This document shows, in pieces, positions 34,681 to 43,184 of a stretch of 64,000 bases of DNA. Each line of letters begins with the position of its first letter. Within the stretch, counting starts at the first letter, position 1. The notes under the pieces are model-generated. The model saw nothing but the letters and a program-made list of their open reading frames with translations, was not told where the DNA came from and did no database searches. The position numbers were made by a program, and so were the translations under genes. The stretch comes from Paenibacillus sp. LS1 (GTDB taxonomy: Bacteria > Bacillota > Bacilli > Paenibacillales > Paenibacillaceae). Location: positions 62,001 through 126,000 of the forward strand of contig NZ_JAPDOE010000013.1 in the NCBI RefSeq assembly GCF_026013365.1. The letters run 5' to 3'.

Positions 34681-34712
34681 AGAGCGGAAACAATAGCATC
34701 TGTTTCCGCTCT
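34681..34712 (-). terminator. Terminator between gapA and pgk
   Basis: AGAGCGGAAACA pairs with TGTTTCCGCTCT around a short loop, with TTTATATA after it. It probably lets cggR-gapA be expressed at a level different from pgk-eno. Confidence 0.9.
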
Positions 34713-34727
34713 ATGTTATTGCAGATA

Positions 34728-35735
34728 TTACTTAATCATTTTTGCAAAGTGCTCCAAAGTGCGAACCAATTGTGCAGTGTAGGACATTTCGTTGTCATAC
34801 CAAGCTACAGTTTTAACCAATTGTTGGTCGCCAACAGTCAGAACTTTAGTTTGAGTTGCATCAAACAGGGAACCGAAAGTGATTCCTTGGATATCGGATG
34901 ATACGATTTCGTCTTCTGTGTATCCGAAAGTTTCTGGATCGGAAGCTTCTTGCATAGCTGCGTTAACTTCTTCAGCAGTTACTTTTTTGTTCAGAACAGT
35001 TACGAGCTCAGTCAGGGAACCAGTAGCTACTGGTACACGTTGAGCTGCACCATCAAGGATGCCTTGCAGTTCTGGGATTACCAGACCGATTGCTTTAGCA
35101 GCACCAGTTGTGTTAGGGATGATGTTTTCAGCTGCTGCGCGAGCACGACGGAAGTCACCTTTAGGGTGTGGAGCATCCAACGTGTTTTGGTCGCCAGTGT
35201 AAGCGTGAATTGTAGTCATCAAACCTTGAACGATTCCGAATTTGTCTTGCAGCGTTTTTGCCATAGGTGCCAGGCAGTTCGTTGTGCAAGATGCGCCGGA
35301 GATTACAGTTTCAGTACCGTCGAGGATTTCATGGTTTACGTTGTAAACGATGGTTTTCATGTCGCCAGTAGCTGGTGCGGAGATAACAACTTTCTTAGCT
35401 CCACCTTTCAAGTGTTTCTCAGCTGCTTCTTTAGTTGTGAAGAAACCGGTACATTCCAGAACGATATCTACGCCCAGGTCGCCCCAAGGAAGTTCTTCTG
35501 GGTTACGGTTAGCCAATACTTTAACTTCTTTACCGTTCACTTTGAAGAAGCCATCGTGTACTTCAACATCGCCATCGAAGCGACCTTGAGTTGTATCATA
35601 TTTGAGCAAATGAGCCAGCATTTTAGCGTCAGTCAAGTCGTTGATTGCTACTACCTCGATGCCTGCTACATTTTGAATACGGCGGAATGCCAAGCGTCCA
35701 ATACGTCCAAAACCGTTAATACCTACTTTAATCAT
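34728..35735 (-). CDS. gapA: Glyceraldehyde-3-phosphate dehydrogenase (glycolytic, NAD-type)
   Basis: 335 residues, full length. KVGINGFGRIGRLAFR is the NAD site; SGASCTTNCLAPMAK holds the catalytic Cys, and HAYTGDQNTLDAPH the catalytic His region. It oxidises glyceraldehyde 3-phosphate. The position directly after cggR, and the ASCTTN form with a standard glycolytic context, mark it as the glycolytic GapA rather than the gluconeogenic GapB. A weak AGGAA is upstream of the ATG. Confidence 0.98.
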   Translation of the reverse strand: MIKVGINGFGRIGRLAFRRIQNVAGIEVVAINDLTDAKMLAHLLKYDTTQGRFDGDVEVHDGFFKVNGKEVKVLANRNPEELPWGDLGVDIVLECTGFFTTKEAAEKHLKGGAKKVVISAPATGDMKTIVYNVNHEILDGTETVISGASCTTNCLAPMAKTLQDKFGIVQGLMTTIHAYTGDQNTLDAPHPKGDFRRARAAAENIIPNTTGAAKAIGLVIPELQGILDGAAQRVPVATGSLTELVTVLNKKVTAEEVNAAMQEASDPETFGYTEDEIVSSDIQGITFGSLFDATQTKVLTVGDQQLVKTVAWYDNEMSYTAQLVRTLEHFAKMIK

Positions 35736-35843
35736 GAGTAAGTTCCTCCCAAGTTTTGATTAATTTTTTTTATGAAACTTATATATTCAAGACAGACGGT
35801 GAAGTCCGTCAAGACAACAATGGTTGTGATGAAAAGTAAACTC

Positions 35844-36869
35844 TTATTCCATTTCGGCTACGATGACTTCGGCAGCTGCCTCATCAATAATCAGAATATC
35901 TTCCTGACCAAATCGCAGCACGGAGTGTATGGCAGCAGCTTTGCTTTTGCCACCTGCAATTCCGATCACGACATCGGTTCGTTCAATATCCTGAAGTCGC
36001 ATTCCCAGTGTAAGCATGGTATGTACCACCTCACCCTGATCATTAAAGTAATAACCGAAAGATTCAGATACGGCCCCTTGCTCCTGGAGTTCATCTACAA
36101 TCTCCGTTGCAAGTTTGCGTCTCGTTGCCATCTCCACGGCATCACCAATTCCATGAATAACAATCCGTGATTGCCTGATCAGCTGTAGAATCTCCTGAAC
36201 ACTCGGGTCCTGGATTAATGATTCATAGGCATGATCACTAAGCAAATCCGGTACATGCAGGAGTTTGTATTGCGCTCCTACCCGTTTTGCCATTGTGGAT
36301 GCGATCGTATTCGCCTGAATTTCGAGACTTTCTCCAAGTCCACCGCGTGCCGGTACGAACCAGACACCTTTGAGCGATGTTGGTGGATTAAGTTGCTCTG
36401 CGACTTCGGCCGTTGTTGATCCGCCAGTAACGGCGACAACGTCGTTGTCACTCATGATATTGCCGAGAGCCTTCGCTCCGGCTCTGCCCAGTTCCCTTTT
36501 GGCAAATGGAGAAATGTCCGAATCGCCAGGAACTACAACTACCTTTTGCAGACCGTAGGCTTGCTTGATGCGCTCTTCCAGCTCGGATAATCCAAACAAC
36601 TCTTTGGCTACGGGCTCTAACTGCTGCAGCAAATCATACCCTGCCTCGCTGATCTTCATTCCTGCACTGTCAATTTCAATAAGTCCCTGAGCCTTTAACA
36701 GATCGGTCTCAGCCCTCAGAACCCGCTCGGTCATCTGCATGGAATTAGCTAACGTTCTCCGTCCGATCACATCCGATAACATGATCTGTTGCAGAATCGT
36801 ATACCTCTTTTTCAAGATATCCATGAGATCAGGCAGAAGCTGCTTTTGTACTTCTAAAATCGTTCGCAT
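35844..36869 (-). CDS. cggR: Central glycolytic genes regulator CggR
   Basis: 341 residues of the SorC/DeoR family, from the ATG at 36869 (GGGAG 8 bases upstream). The N-terminal HTH (LQQIMLSDVIGRRTLANSMQMTERVLRAETDLLKAQGLI) reads DNA; the C-terminal sugar-phosphate domain includes VPARGGLGESLEIQANTIA and GIAGGKSKAAAIHS and senses fructose-1,6-bisphosphate. It represses the gap operon, whose first gene it is. Its likely operator is at 36921-36949, just upstream. Confidence 0.96.
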   Translation of the reverse strand: MRTILEVQKQLLPDLMDILKKRYTILQQIMLSDVIGRRTLANSMQMTERVLRAETDLLKAQGLIEIDSAGMKISEAGYDLLQQLEPVAKELFGLSELEERIKQAYGLQKVVVVPGDSDISPFAKRELGRAGAKALGNIMSDNDVVAVTGGSTTAEVAEQLNPPTSLKGVWFVPARGGLGESLEIQANTIASTMAKRVGAQYKLLHVPDLLSDHAYESLIQDPSVQEILQLIRQSRIVIHGIGDAVEMATRRKLATEIVDELQEQGAVSESFGYYFNDQGEVVHTMLTLGMRLQDIERTDVVIGIAGGKSKAAAIHSVLRFGQEDILIIDEAAAEVIVAEME

Positions 36870-36920
36870 GCTTTCCACTCCCGCAAGTTCTCGTTCCAAG
36901 CTCTCTTTCGTGGCCCTAAA

Positions 36921-36982
36921 ACGTCCCGGGTTAACTTTTTAAGTCCCACGTCTATTCTACCTAAAACTGACGTGACATGCAA
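36921..36982 (-). promoter_or_regulatory. cggR promoter with CggR operator
   Basis: On the minus strand TTGCAT (36982-36977) and TAGAAT (36959-36954) are 17 bases apart. Just downstream, two GGGAC boxes (36947-36943 and 36927-36923) repeat with a 20-base period, matching the direct-repeat spacing of the B. subtilis CggR operator. Repression by CggR until fructose bisphosphate builds up is expected. Confidence 0.8.
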
Positions 36983-37296
36983 GTGTTTCAACGTGTTATT
37001 TCGACACGCTTCCAGCGTTTGTACGCGCCTATTTTCACAATCCTAGACTTCCATGATTAAGGACTACCTCACGCATACCATATATAGAAGAAACATATTA
37101 TTTTCATCTACATATCGCTCAGGATCACATTTCATACAGCATGCCCAAAACCTCTAATAGCATTTACTTAAATGCACTCTTTATCCACTCTTCTTCATCA
37201 TGATCATTTTTAGCTCAATCCAAACTAACGTAGATAACGAACTGCTTGCAATTAAATATTCCATGAGCTATAATCATTATTGCTGTCACATAATGT
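36983..37296. other. Spacer between cggR promoter and tRNA-Arg
   Basis: About 310 AT-rich bases with no coding frame worth calling. It should contain the tRNA promoter near its right end. Confidence 0.4.
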
Positions 37297-37371
37297 GCGC
37301 CCGTGGTCCAATGGATATGACGTAGGCCTCCGAAGCCTGAGATCCAAGTTCGATTCTTGGCGGGCGCGCCA
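37297..37371 (+). tRNA. tRNA-Arg (anticodon CCG)
   Basis: A 75-base cloverleaf with acceptor GCGCCCG/CGGGCGC, D-arm GTCC...ATATGAC, anticodon loop CTCCGAA (CCG, reads CGG), T-arm CCAAGTTCGATTCTTGG and an encoded CCA. Confidence 0.95.
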
Positions 37372-37440
37372 TTTTTATTTAACAGCTCATAACCCTTTTA
37401 ACCAATGAAACCGGAAAGGTTTCTTTTTTTTGCAAGTTAG

Positions 37441-37480
37441 TTTGACTTTCTTTGACTTTTTGTTTGGAATTGTTTATTAT
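37441..37480 (+). promoter_or_regulatory. clpP promoter with CtsR operator
   Basis: TTTGACT-TTC-TTTGACT (37441-37457) is, on the other strand, AGTCAAA-GAA-AGTCAAA, an exact fit to the CtsR heptamer repeat RGTCAAA-NAN-RGTCAAA. Its second half is the -35 TTGACT (37452-37457); TATTAT (37475-37480) is 17 bases away. CtsR would block this promoter until heat or protein stress. Confidence 0.9.
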
Positions 37481-37548
37481 GTGGGTAATACGGTAACAGT
37501 TTAAGTATAAACACCAATAACATTTACATTTCCGAGGAGGTTTTTCAC

Positions 37549-38145
37549 GTGAGTTTTATTCCTATGGTCGTTGAACAGAGCAACCGGGGTGAGCGCGCCT
37601 ATGACATCTATTCCAGATTGCTGAAGGATCGTATTATTTTCCTTGGTAGCGATGTTAATGACGTTGTGGCGAATGCCATCATGGCACAGATGTTGTTCCT
37701 AGCTGCGGAAGATCCGGAGAAAGACATTCACTTATACATCAACAGCCCAGGCGGATCCATTACAGCTGGTATGGCCATTTACGATACAATGCAATTCATC
37801 AAACCGGATGTATCTACCATCTGTGTAGGTATGGCGGCTTCCATGGGTGCATTCTTGCTGAATGCCGGTGCGAAAGGGAAACGTTTTGCATTGCCTAACA
37901 GTGAAATCATGATTCACCAACCACTTGGTGGTGCTCAAGGTCAAGCTACCGACATCGAAATTCGTGCTCGCCGCATCCTGAAAATGCGTGATACCTTGAA
38001 CCGCATCATCTCTGAGCGTTCAGGTCAACCGTTGGAGAAGATCGAGAAAGACACGGATCGTGACTACTTCATGAGTGCTGCTGAAGCTGCCGATTACGGT
38101 ATTATTGATAAAGTTATCGAAAACGTAGGTTCCCAAGGCATCTAA
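37549..38145 (+). CDS. clpP: ATP-dependent Clp protease proteolytic subunit
   Basis: 198 residues, normal length, starting at GTG with GAGGAGG upstream. The catalytic Ser is in GMAASMGAFLL (active S), His in MIHQPLGGAQG and Asp in DRDYFMSA. It forms the tetradecameric peptidase that works with ClpX and ClpC, and takes part in degrading tmRNA-tagged proteins. It is monocistronic, with a CtsR-controlled promoter and a strong terminator. Confidence 0.98.
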   Translation: MSFIPMVVEQSNRGERAYDIYSRLLKDRIIFLGSDVNDVVANAIMAQMLFLAAEDPEKDIHLYINSPGGSITAGMAIYDTMQFIKPDVSTICVGMAASMGAFLLNAGAKGKRFALPNSEIMIHQPLGGAQGQATDIEIRARRILKMRDTLNRIISERSGQPLEKIEKDTDRDYFMSAAEAADYGIIDKVIENVGSQGI

Positions 38146-38224
38146 GTGTGATGTAGACCCCAGTCTACGCGTTAACATAATCAACACTAACGTAATCAGC
38201 AACATATCATTGTGTTGTCTATAC

Positions 38225-38272
38225 GAGAAGAAGCCCACATCATGATCACATGATGTGGGCTTCTTCTCATTT
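38225..38272 (+). terminator. Terminator of clpP
   Basis: GAGAAGAAGCCCACATCATG pairs perfectly with its complement around ATCA and is followed by ATTTT; a 20-bp stem that may also serve the convergent gene at 38312. Confidence 0.92.
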
Positions 38273-38311
38273 TATAAGAAAGATAACTTAAGAGTGCTCG
38301 ATGATGATTCG

Positions 38312-39409
38312 TTACTTCGTTCCTGTTACATCGCTAAATGGTTCTGTGCCTTTAGGGAGAAGCTCTTTATACGTAAATGGCATTTCAGGGAATCCCTCTG
38401 CGTACGCCGTATACTCATACAGCTGGAAGAACACGACCACACCCGTTGGCGTCACATAGAAATCCTGATCTTTATTTAACCCTTTGTAACCTTCGAGGTA
38501 TCCACCGCGAGCTTTCAGCTGTTCGCCGACTTTTTTACCCAACGTCTCGCGCATCGTTTTGTTATTTTGCAGCACATCATCTAACGTAAGCTCCTTGCCT
38601 GTGTCCAATGCAAAGGTGTGGCCCGTGCGGAATGTCATACCGTGAGCGCCAGCATAATCCTCGTATCGTTGTGTAATGAGTCCCAGTACGCCGCTTTCAT
38701 TGTAGGTCACCACATAAGAGCTCTCAAATGCATATGGACGGTTGGCGGTTGCACCACCGAACTCAGATGTCTGCTTCTTGAAGTCAGCTACATATGCATC
38801 CACTTCATCTTTCAGCACTTTGTTGATCGCTGCTTCAGCTTCTTTGCTGGCAAGTCCACTCACCTGCGGATACTGAACATCCACTTCAGCATTTTTCACA
38901 GTAACATTGATTGTCGCCGCTTTAACTTTCACACTATTTTGTTTCACCTTACTGAGCGTCAACGTTTTGGTTTTGCCATCCCAGTTCCCCTGTACACCCA
39001 GATAATCTCTCATCGCTGAGAATGGGATGTATAGTCTGCCGTTGATCAGCTTCGCGTCTACTTGAGGATAGTAATTGTTAATTCGAACACTCGGCTCGCC
39101 GTCCAAAAGGCTGATGGTCATCGTGTTATTGGCTGCTGTCAGAGCATACTCTTTGGTTTTCGCATCATATTTCAAGGTTCCACCCGCTACATCTTTAACT
39201 GCTGTAAGAGATACCCAGGTTGAGCCTCCTTGTAGAAGTCCTTTTTGAGTCAGTGATTTCCCACCTGATTTCAGGGTCACCTCAGTAGGGGTTGTTACTT
39301 TGGAGGATACAGAAGCCGCTTGTACCGAACTATCCTGCCACACAGCACCGCTCCCCACAATAATTCCTGCTGCCAGCAACGCACTTGTCCATTTTTTCCA
39401 TGATGTCAT
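38312..39409 (-). CDS. Secreted copper-amine-oxidase-N-type plus DUF3298 protein
   Basis: 365 residues with a signal peptide (1-31, cleavage after VQA). Residues about 35-155 contain the Cu_amine_oxidN1-type module (GGSTWVSLTAVKDVAGG, LINGRLYIPFSAMRDYLG); residues about 165-355 resemble DUF4163/DUF3298, as in RsiV and PdaC (YEDYAGAHGMTFRTGHTFALDTGKELTLDDVL). Such proteins sit at the cell surface and may bind peptidoglycan or lysozyme; no deacetylase domain is present. ATATATG-type spacing upstream has a GAGGAG box. Monocistronic. Confidence 0.85.
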   Translation of the reverse strand: MTSWKKWTSALLAAGIIVGSGAVWQDSSVQAASVSSKVTTPTEVTLKSGGKSLTQKGLLQGGSTWVSLTAVKDVAGGTLKYDAKTKEYALTAANNTMTISLLDGEPSVRINNYYPQVDAKLINGRLYIPFSAMRDYLGVQGNWDGKTKTLTLSKVKQNSVKVKAATINVTVKNAEVDVQYPQVSGLASKEAEAAINKVLKDEVDAYVADFKKQTSEFGGATANRPYAFESSYVVTYNESGVLGLITQRYEDYAGAHGMTFRTGHTFALDTGKELTLDDVLQNNKTMRETLGKKVGEQLKARGGYLEGYKGLNKDQDFYVTPTGVVVFFQLYEYTAYAEGFPEMPFTYKELLPKGTEPFSDVTGTK

Positions 39410-39792
39410 ATATAAAACTCCTCTCTGAATTTACAATTAGGGATCATTGCGTATGTAATCCTGAACTGATCGCATATCTCATACGCTCACCTCTCTATTA
39501 TAATTAACCCGATTTCGGAAAGGTTTACAGCCGGAGTTACAATGTTGATGAATATCAGAGGGAAAATATAACGGGATATGACCTTTTTGTCACGAACAAC
39601 TATACAAAAAAGATACCTAAAAACGACATTTCATGTAGCTTTAAAAGGGTACCCTCCCTTCTGACTTCATCAAAGTTTGATTTTGCAACAAAAAAGACCC
39701 TGTCCTCAGGACAAAGTCTTTGTCATTATTTCGTTGTACCCCTTCAAATGACACTTGAAAGATTTCTTGAGCTTCAATCTTAGTTCAATTGT
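39410..39792. other. Intergenic region
   Basis: It holds the promoter of the gene at 38312 and, at 39691-39720, the terminator of the SIMPL-domain gene. I see no further gene. Confidence 0.5.
39691..39720 (-). terminator. Terminator of the SIMPL-domain gene
   Basis: AAAGACTTTGTCC pairs with GGACAGGGTCTTT (one G-U), followed by TTTGTTGC on the minus strand. Confidence 0.85.
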
Positions 39793-40545
39793 TTATTTCA
39801 TTTCATACGTGATATTCAAGATTGTGCTTACTTTAACCTGGCCTGTTTCAATCTCAGTGCCACCTGCTGTATCTGCTGCTTTGGACATCAAAGCCTCACT
39901 TGCATAGAATACAGGCACATTGGCATCGCCTTGGCTCACGGAAAGAACAGCACCCAGTTGACGTTTAACTGCTTTTGCAATAGCTCCAGCTTTCACATCT
40001 GCATTGGCAACAGCTTTCTCAATCACTTGGGACTCATAACTTTCCGGATTTTCTACAGTAAAGCGCACGTTTTCAATATTATTGGCACCCGCGCCCGAAG
40101 CAGCATCGAGCAACTCGCCGATTTTGTCCATCTCACGATATGTGACCGTCAGCGTATGATGCGCTGTGTATCCTTTAATTTGTTGTCCGTCTTTTTCGCT
40201 ATACGTGTAGTTGGGTTGTACAGAGAACTGACTCGTTTGAATATCGTCTGCACTGATCTTCCACGTATTCTTCAGCAAGTTGGATACCTTTTGAACTTTG
40301 GCAGCATTCGCCTTTTGGGCAGATGCAGCTGTCTCTGCAGTGCTGTTCACACCAATGGACAGGTAAGCAATATCCGGTTTCACCTGAATCTCACCTTTAC
40401 CCACGACATTAATCACATTCTGTTGTACGCCCTGAACCTCTGCAGCGTAAGCATAGTTACCTGGTGCAACCCATGCTGTTCCTCCAACAAGCAACGTACT
40501 TGCCACCAGCACCGCACCAAACGGTTTCATCCATTGTTTACCCAT
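39793..40545 (-). CDS. Secreted SIMPL-domain (DUF541) protein
   Basis: 250 residues from the ATG at 40545 (GGGGGC 7 bases upstream; the longer frame lacks support). Signal peptide about 1-34 ending in NYAYA. The SIMPL domain follows: INVVGKGEIQVKPDIAYLSIGV, TSQFSVQPNYTYSEKDGQQIKGYTAHHTLTVTYRE, then GANNIENVRFTVENPES. The family includes periplasmic BP26-like proteins that form channel-like rings; the role in Gram-positives is not known. It follows the HPr gene with a terminator between. Confidence 0.9.
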   Translation of the reverse strand: MGKQWMKPFGAVLVASTLLVGGTAWVAPGNYAYAAEVQGVQQNVINVVGKGEIQVKPDIAYLSIGVNSTAETAASAQKANAAKVQKVSNLLKNTWKISADDIQTSQFSVQPNYTYSEKDGQQIKGYTAHHTLTVTYREMDKIGELLDAASGAGANNIENVRFTVENPESYESQVIEKAVANADVKAGAIAKAVKRQLGAVLSVSQGDANVPVFYASEALMSKAADTAGGTEIETGQVKVSTILNITYEMK

Positions 40546-40660
40546 CACGATAGCCCCCTTATGTGTTAACATCTCAAACTTTAAAGCATTTGATACCTTA
40601 ACAGACGGGACAAATTCCATAATGTTGCACTTGACGATGGCGAAAACAATAAAAACGCAA

Positions 40661-40682
40661 AAAAGCCCCTTTCGGGACTTCT
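40661..40682 (-). terminator. Terminator of the HPr-like gene
   Basis: AAGTCCC and GGGGCTT pair around GAAA, followed by TTTTGCG. A short stem with a stable tetraloop. Confidence 0.75.
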
Positions 40683-40701
40683 TCATTGAATGAATCATAT
40701 C

Positions 40702-40971
40702 TTATTGGTTTTCGAGCTCTTCCTTGCTTACCAGACTAACTAAAGCGTTTACAGCCTGTTCGGCATCCGCGCCTTCTGCACTAATCTGGATTTCCGTACC
40801 TGTGCTGATCGCAAGGCTCATGATCCCCATGATACTTTTTGCATTAACTTTTTTGTCGTCCTTCTCGACGAACACTTCAGATGAGTACTTATTCGCTTCT
40901 TGAACGAACAGTGCCGCAGGTCTGGCATGGAGACCCGTTTTCAAACGGACAACTACCGGGTGCTTTGTCAT
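40702..40971 (-). CDS. HPr-family phosphocarrier in the crh position
   Basis: 89 residues. His15 in GLHARPA and Ser46 in AKSIMGIMSL are both present. HPr passes phosphate from enzyme I to sugar permeases through His15 and serves CcpA when phosphorylated on Ser46. In B. subtilis the gene after yvcJ-yvcK-whiA is crh, whose product lacks His15; this copy keeps it, so it may be a true PTS carrier or a Crh precursor. It closes the rapZ-yvcK-whiA group, though 268 bases separate it from whiA. Confidence 0.92.
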   Translation of the reverse strand: MTKHPVVVRLKTGLHARPAALFVQEANKYSSEVFVEKDDKKVNAKSIMGIMSLAISTGTEIQISAEGADAEQAVNALVSLVSKEELENQ

Positions 40972-41239
40972 GGAAACTTACCCCCTATTATGAAATCTGG
41001 ACATTAAATACACAATTATATTTATACAACATTATAACATTAACCTGTGCAGGACACTAGAAGAAAAAACTCAGGGTGCTTTGGAAGGCATTATCATGCC
41101 CCTTTTCATCGCCACTGCACATGCATTGCACATGGCACCAAGCTGCCTGAGTGACTCTTCTGGCTCCTTAACATCAGGCTTGCCTGCTACGTTTTGTTCA
41201 ACAGAAACAGCCGACCTTGTTACTTTACCCTACTCCGTC

Positions 41240-42178
41240 TTAACCATAACGTTCTGTGCGCACTTTCTCAGCCAGCTCATCAATTTTGCGAAGCCGATGG
41301 TTCACTCCCGACTTGCTGACTGTACCTTTAAGAAGTTCGCCCACTTCCTTCAAGTTGATATCCGGATGAGCGAGTCGAACCTCTGCCACTTCGCGAAGCT
41401 TCTCAGGCAGTGATTCCAGACCAACTTCCTTTTGCAACAACCGGATATTATCGATTTGTCTTACCGCCGCTCCGATGGTCTTATTCAGGTTGGCGGTCTC
41501 ACAATTGACAATCCGGTTAACGGAATTACGCATATCTCGCATAATACGTACGTCTTCAAACTTGAACAAGGCCTGATGAGCACCAATGATGCTAAGCAGC
41601 TCAATGATTTTCTCGCCTTCCTTGATATATAGGATGAATCCTTTTTTCCGTTCTATACACCGGGCATTCAAATGAAATTCATTCGCCAGATCGACCAGTG
41701 CCTGGCAGTGCTCCTCATACATGGACGCAATCTCCAGATGGTAGGAAGAACCTTCCGGATTATTAACCGATCCACCTGCGAGAAATGCACCGCGAAGATA
41801 GGCCCGTTTACAACAGTTTTGCTGAAACAACTCCGTACTAATCCCTGGGGTAAACAGAAAGCCCTCAGATACAATATGAAGACTATTGAGAATCTCCTGT
41901 ACCATGGTTGGAATACGAACAATATATACATTGTTCTTTTTCAGCCGCATTTTTTTGCGGACCAGTAATTCCGTATGCACTTGAAAATGCTTTTTAAGCA
42001 GAGAGTATGCCCGTCTTGCAATCGCGGCATTCTCCGTCGAAATATCTAAGATCACTTTTTTATTCGATAACTGCACTGCACCAAGCATACGGATGAGGGC
42101 TGAAAGTTCCGCCTTTTCGCAGCACGGTTCGCTCTCGATCATGGTTAATTCTTTTTTGGTCTGTGCTGCAAACGACAT
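41240..42178 (-). CDS. whiA: DNA-binding protein WhiA
   Basis: 312 residues, normal length: an N-terminal LAGLIDADG-like homing-endonuclease fold (RAYLRGAFLAGGSVNNPEGSSYHLEI) and a C-terminal HTH (ASLRHPDINLKEVG-type segment, here ADVRLAHPDINLKEVGELLKG). In Bacillota it affects cell division and chromosome segregation. It starts 6 bases after yvcK and belongs to the rapZ-yvcK-whiA operon. Confidence 0.97.
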   Translation of the reverse strand: MSFAAQTKKELTMIESEPCCEKAELSALIRMLGAVQLSNKKVILDISTENAAIARRAYSLLKKHFQVHTELLVRKKMRLKKNNVYIVRIPTMVQEILNSLHIVSEGFLFTPGISTELFQQNCCKRAYLRGAFLAGGSVNNPEGSSYHLEIASMYEEHCQALVDLANEFHLNARCIERKKGFILYIKEGEKIIELLSIIGAHQALFKFEDVRIMRDMRNSVNRIVNCETANLNKTIGAAVRQIDNIRLLQKEVGLESLPEKLREVAEVRLAHPDINLKEVGELLKGTVSKSGVNHRLRKIDELAEKVRTERYG

Positions 42179-42184
42179 GGGACT

Positions 42185-43171
42185 TCACCTCTTCCGTAAC
42201 ATCCAATTTTGTACCAGTTGGTAGATGTGATGACTTAACTTTTCGGCATCATGACGCAGATAGGTTTTGAACAGAACAAGAGTATCTGCAACCACCTGAT
42301 AGCCGGCACTTTCGAGTACATTCATATCCAGTACAACCGGTTTTGCTCCTTTTTCCGCATACTTATTCTGTACTTGCAGCGGAATATCACCATTATTTAC
42401 GATAACATAGTCAAAGAGCTGATGACCTATATGTTCGTGTACCGCCTTAAGGTGGTCACTTACCGTATAGTTATCTGTTTCTCCCGGCTGTGTCATCACA
42501 TTACAGATAAACATCTTCACCGCGTCAGCCTCTACCACAGCCTCTGCGAGCTTCGGCACGAGCAGATTGGGGAGGATGCTTGTATAGAGGCTGCCTGGTC
42601 CGATTAGAATGGCGTCAGCTTGTCGAATAGCCTCTACCGCTTCTGGCAACGGCTCCACGTGATCCGGTTCAAGGAAAACGCGTTTGATGCGTCCACCTGC
42701 CTCCGGGATCTTGGACTCACCTGTAATAATTGTCCCATCTTCCATCTCGGCATGCAACACCACAGCCTGGCCTGCTGCTGGTAATACCTCACCTCGAACG
42801 GCAAACACGCGGCTAAGTTCCCGCACCGCGGTCACGAAGTCGCCCGAAATATCCGTCATTGCAGCCAAAATCAAATTCCCCAAGCTGTGGCCTGCAAGCC
42901 CCGCGCCTGTATTGAAACGGTACTTCAACATATCTGAAAGCAATGGTTCTACATCAGCCAGTGCCGTAAGCACGTTGCGAATGTCGCCCGGAGGCGGCAT
43001 TTGTAGCTCATTGCGCAGGATGCCTGAACTTCCACCATCATCTGCAACTGTGACGATGGCCGTGATATCCAGCGGTTTTTCTTTTAAACCGCGCAACATC
43101 ACGGATAATCCGGTTCCGCCGCCCATTACAACTATTCTCGGACGTTCTCTTCGTGGTCCGGCCTCTTTCAT
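42185..43171 (-). CDS. yvcK: Gluconeogenesis factor YvcK (GlmR)
   Basis: 328 residues. MGGGTGLSVMLRGLK near the start is the UDP-GlcNAc/nucleotide-binding loop of the CofD-like family, followed by VTVADDGGSSGILR and GHSLGNLILAA. The protein binds UDP-GlcNAc and adjusts precursor flow into peptidoglycan, and is needed for growth on gluconeogenic carbon in B. subtilis. It lies 13 bases after rapZ. Confidence 0.96.
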   Translation of the reverse strand: MKEAGPRRERPRIVVMGGGTGLSVMLRGLKEKPLDITAIVTVADDGGSSGILRNELQMPPPGDIRNVLTALADVEPLLSDMLKYRFNTGAGLAGHSLGNLILAAMTDISGDFVTAVRELSRVFAVRGEVLPAAGQAVVLHAEMEDGTIITGESKIPEAGGRIKRVFLEPDHVEPLPEAVEAIRQADAILIGPGSLYTSILPNLLVPKLAEAVVEADAVKMFICNVMTQPGETDNYTVSDHLKAVHEHIGHQLFDYVIVNNGDIPLQVQNKYAEKGAKPVVLDMNVLESAGYQVVADTLVLFKTYLRHDAEKLSHHIYQLVQNWMLRKR

Positions 43172-43184
43172 CCCTTCACCCTCT

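Noticed and set aside
41071..41235. Open frame after whiA on the minus strand (ends ...GMIMPSKAP)
   Set aside because: About 50 codons without any usual start codon until near its end and without a ribosome site; WhiA itself is full length, so it is probably spacer or a decayed remnant.
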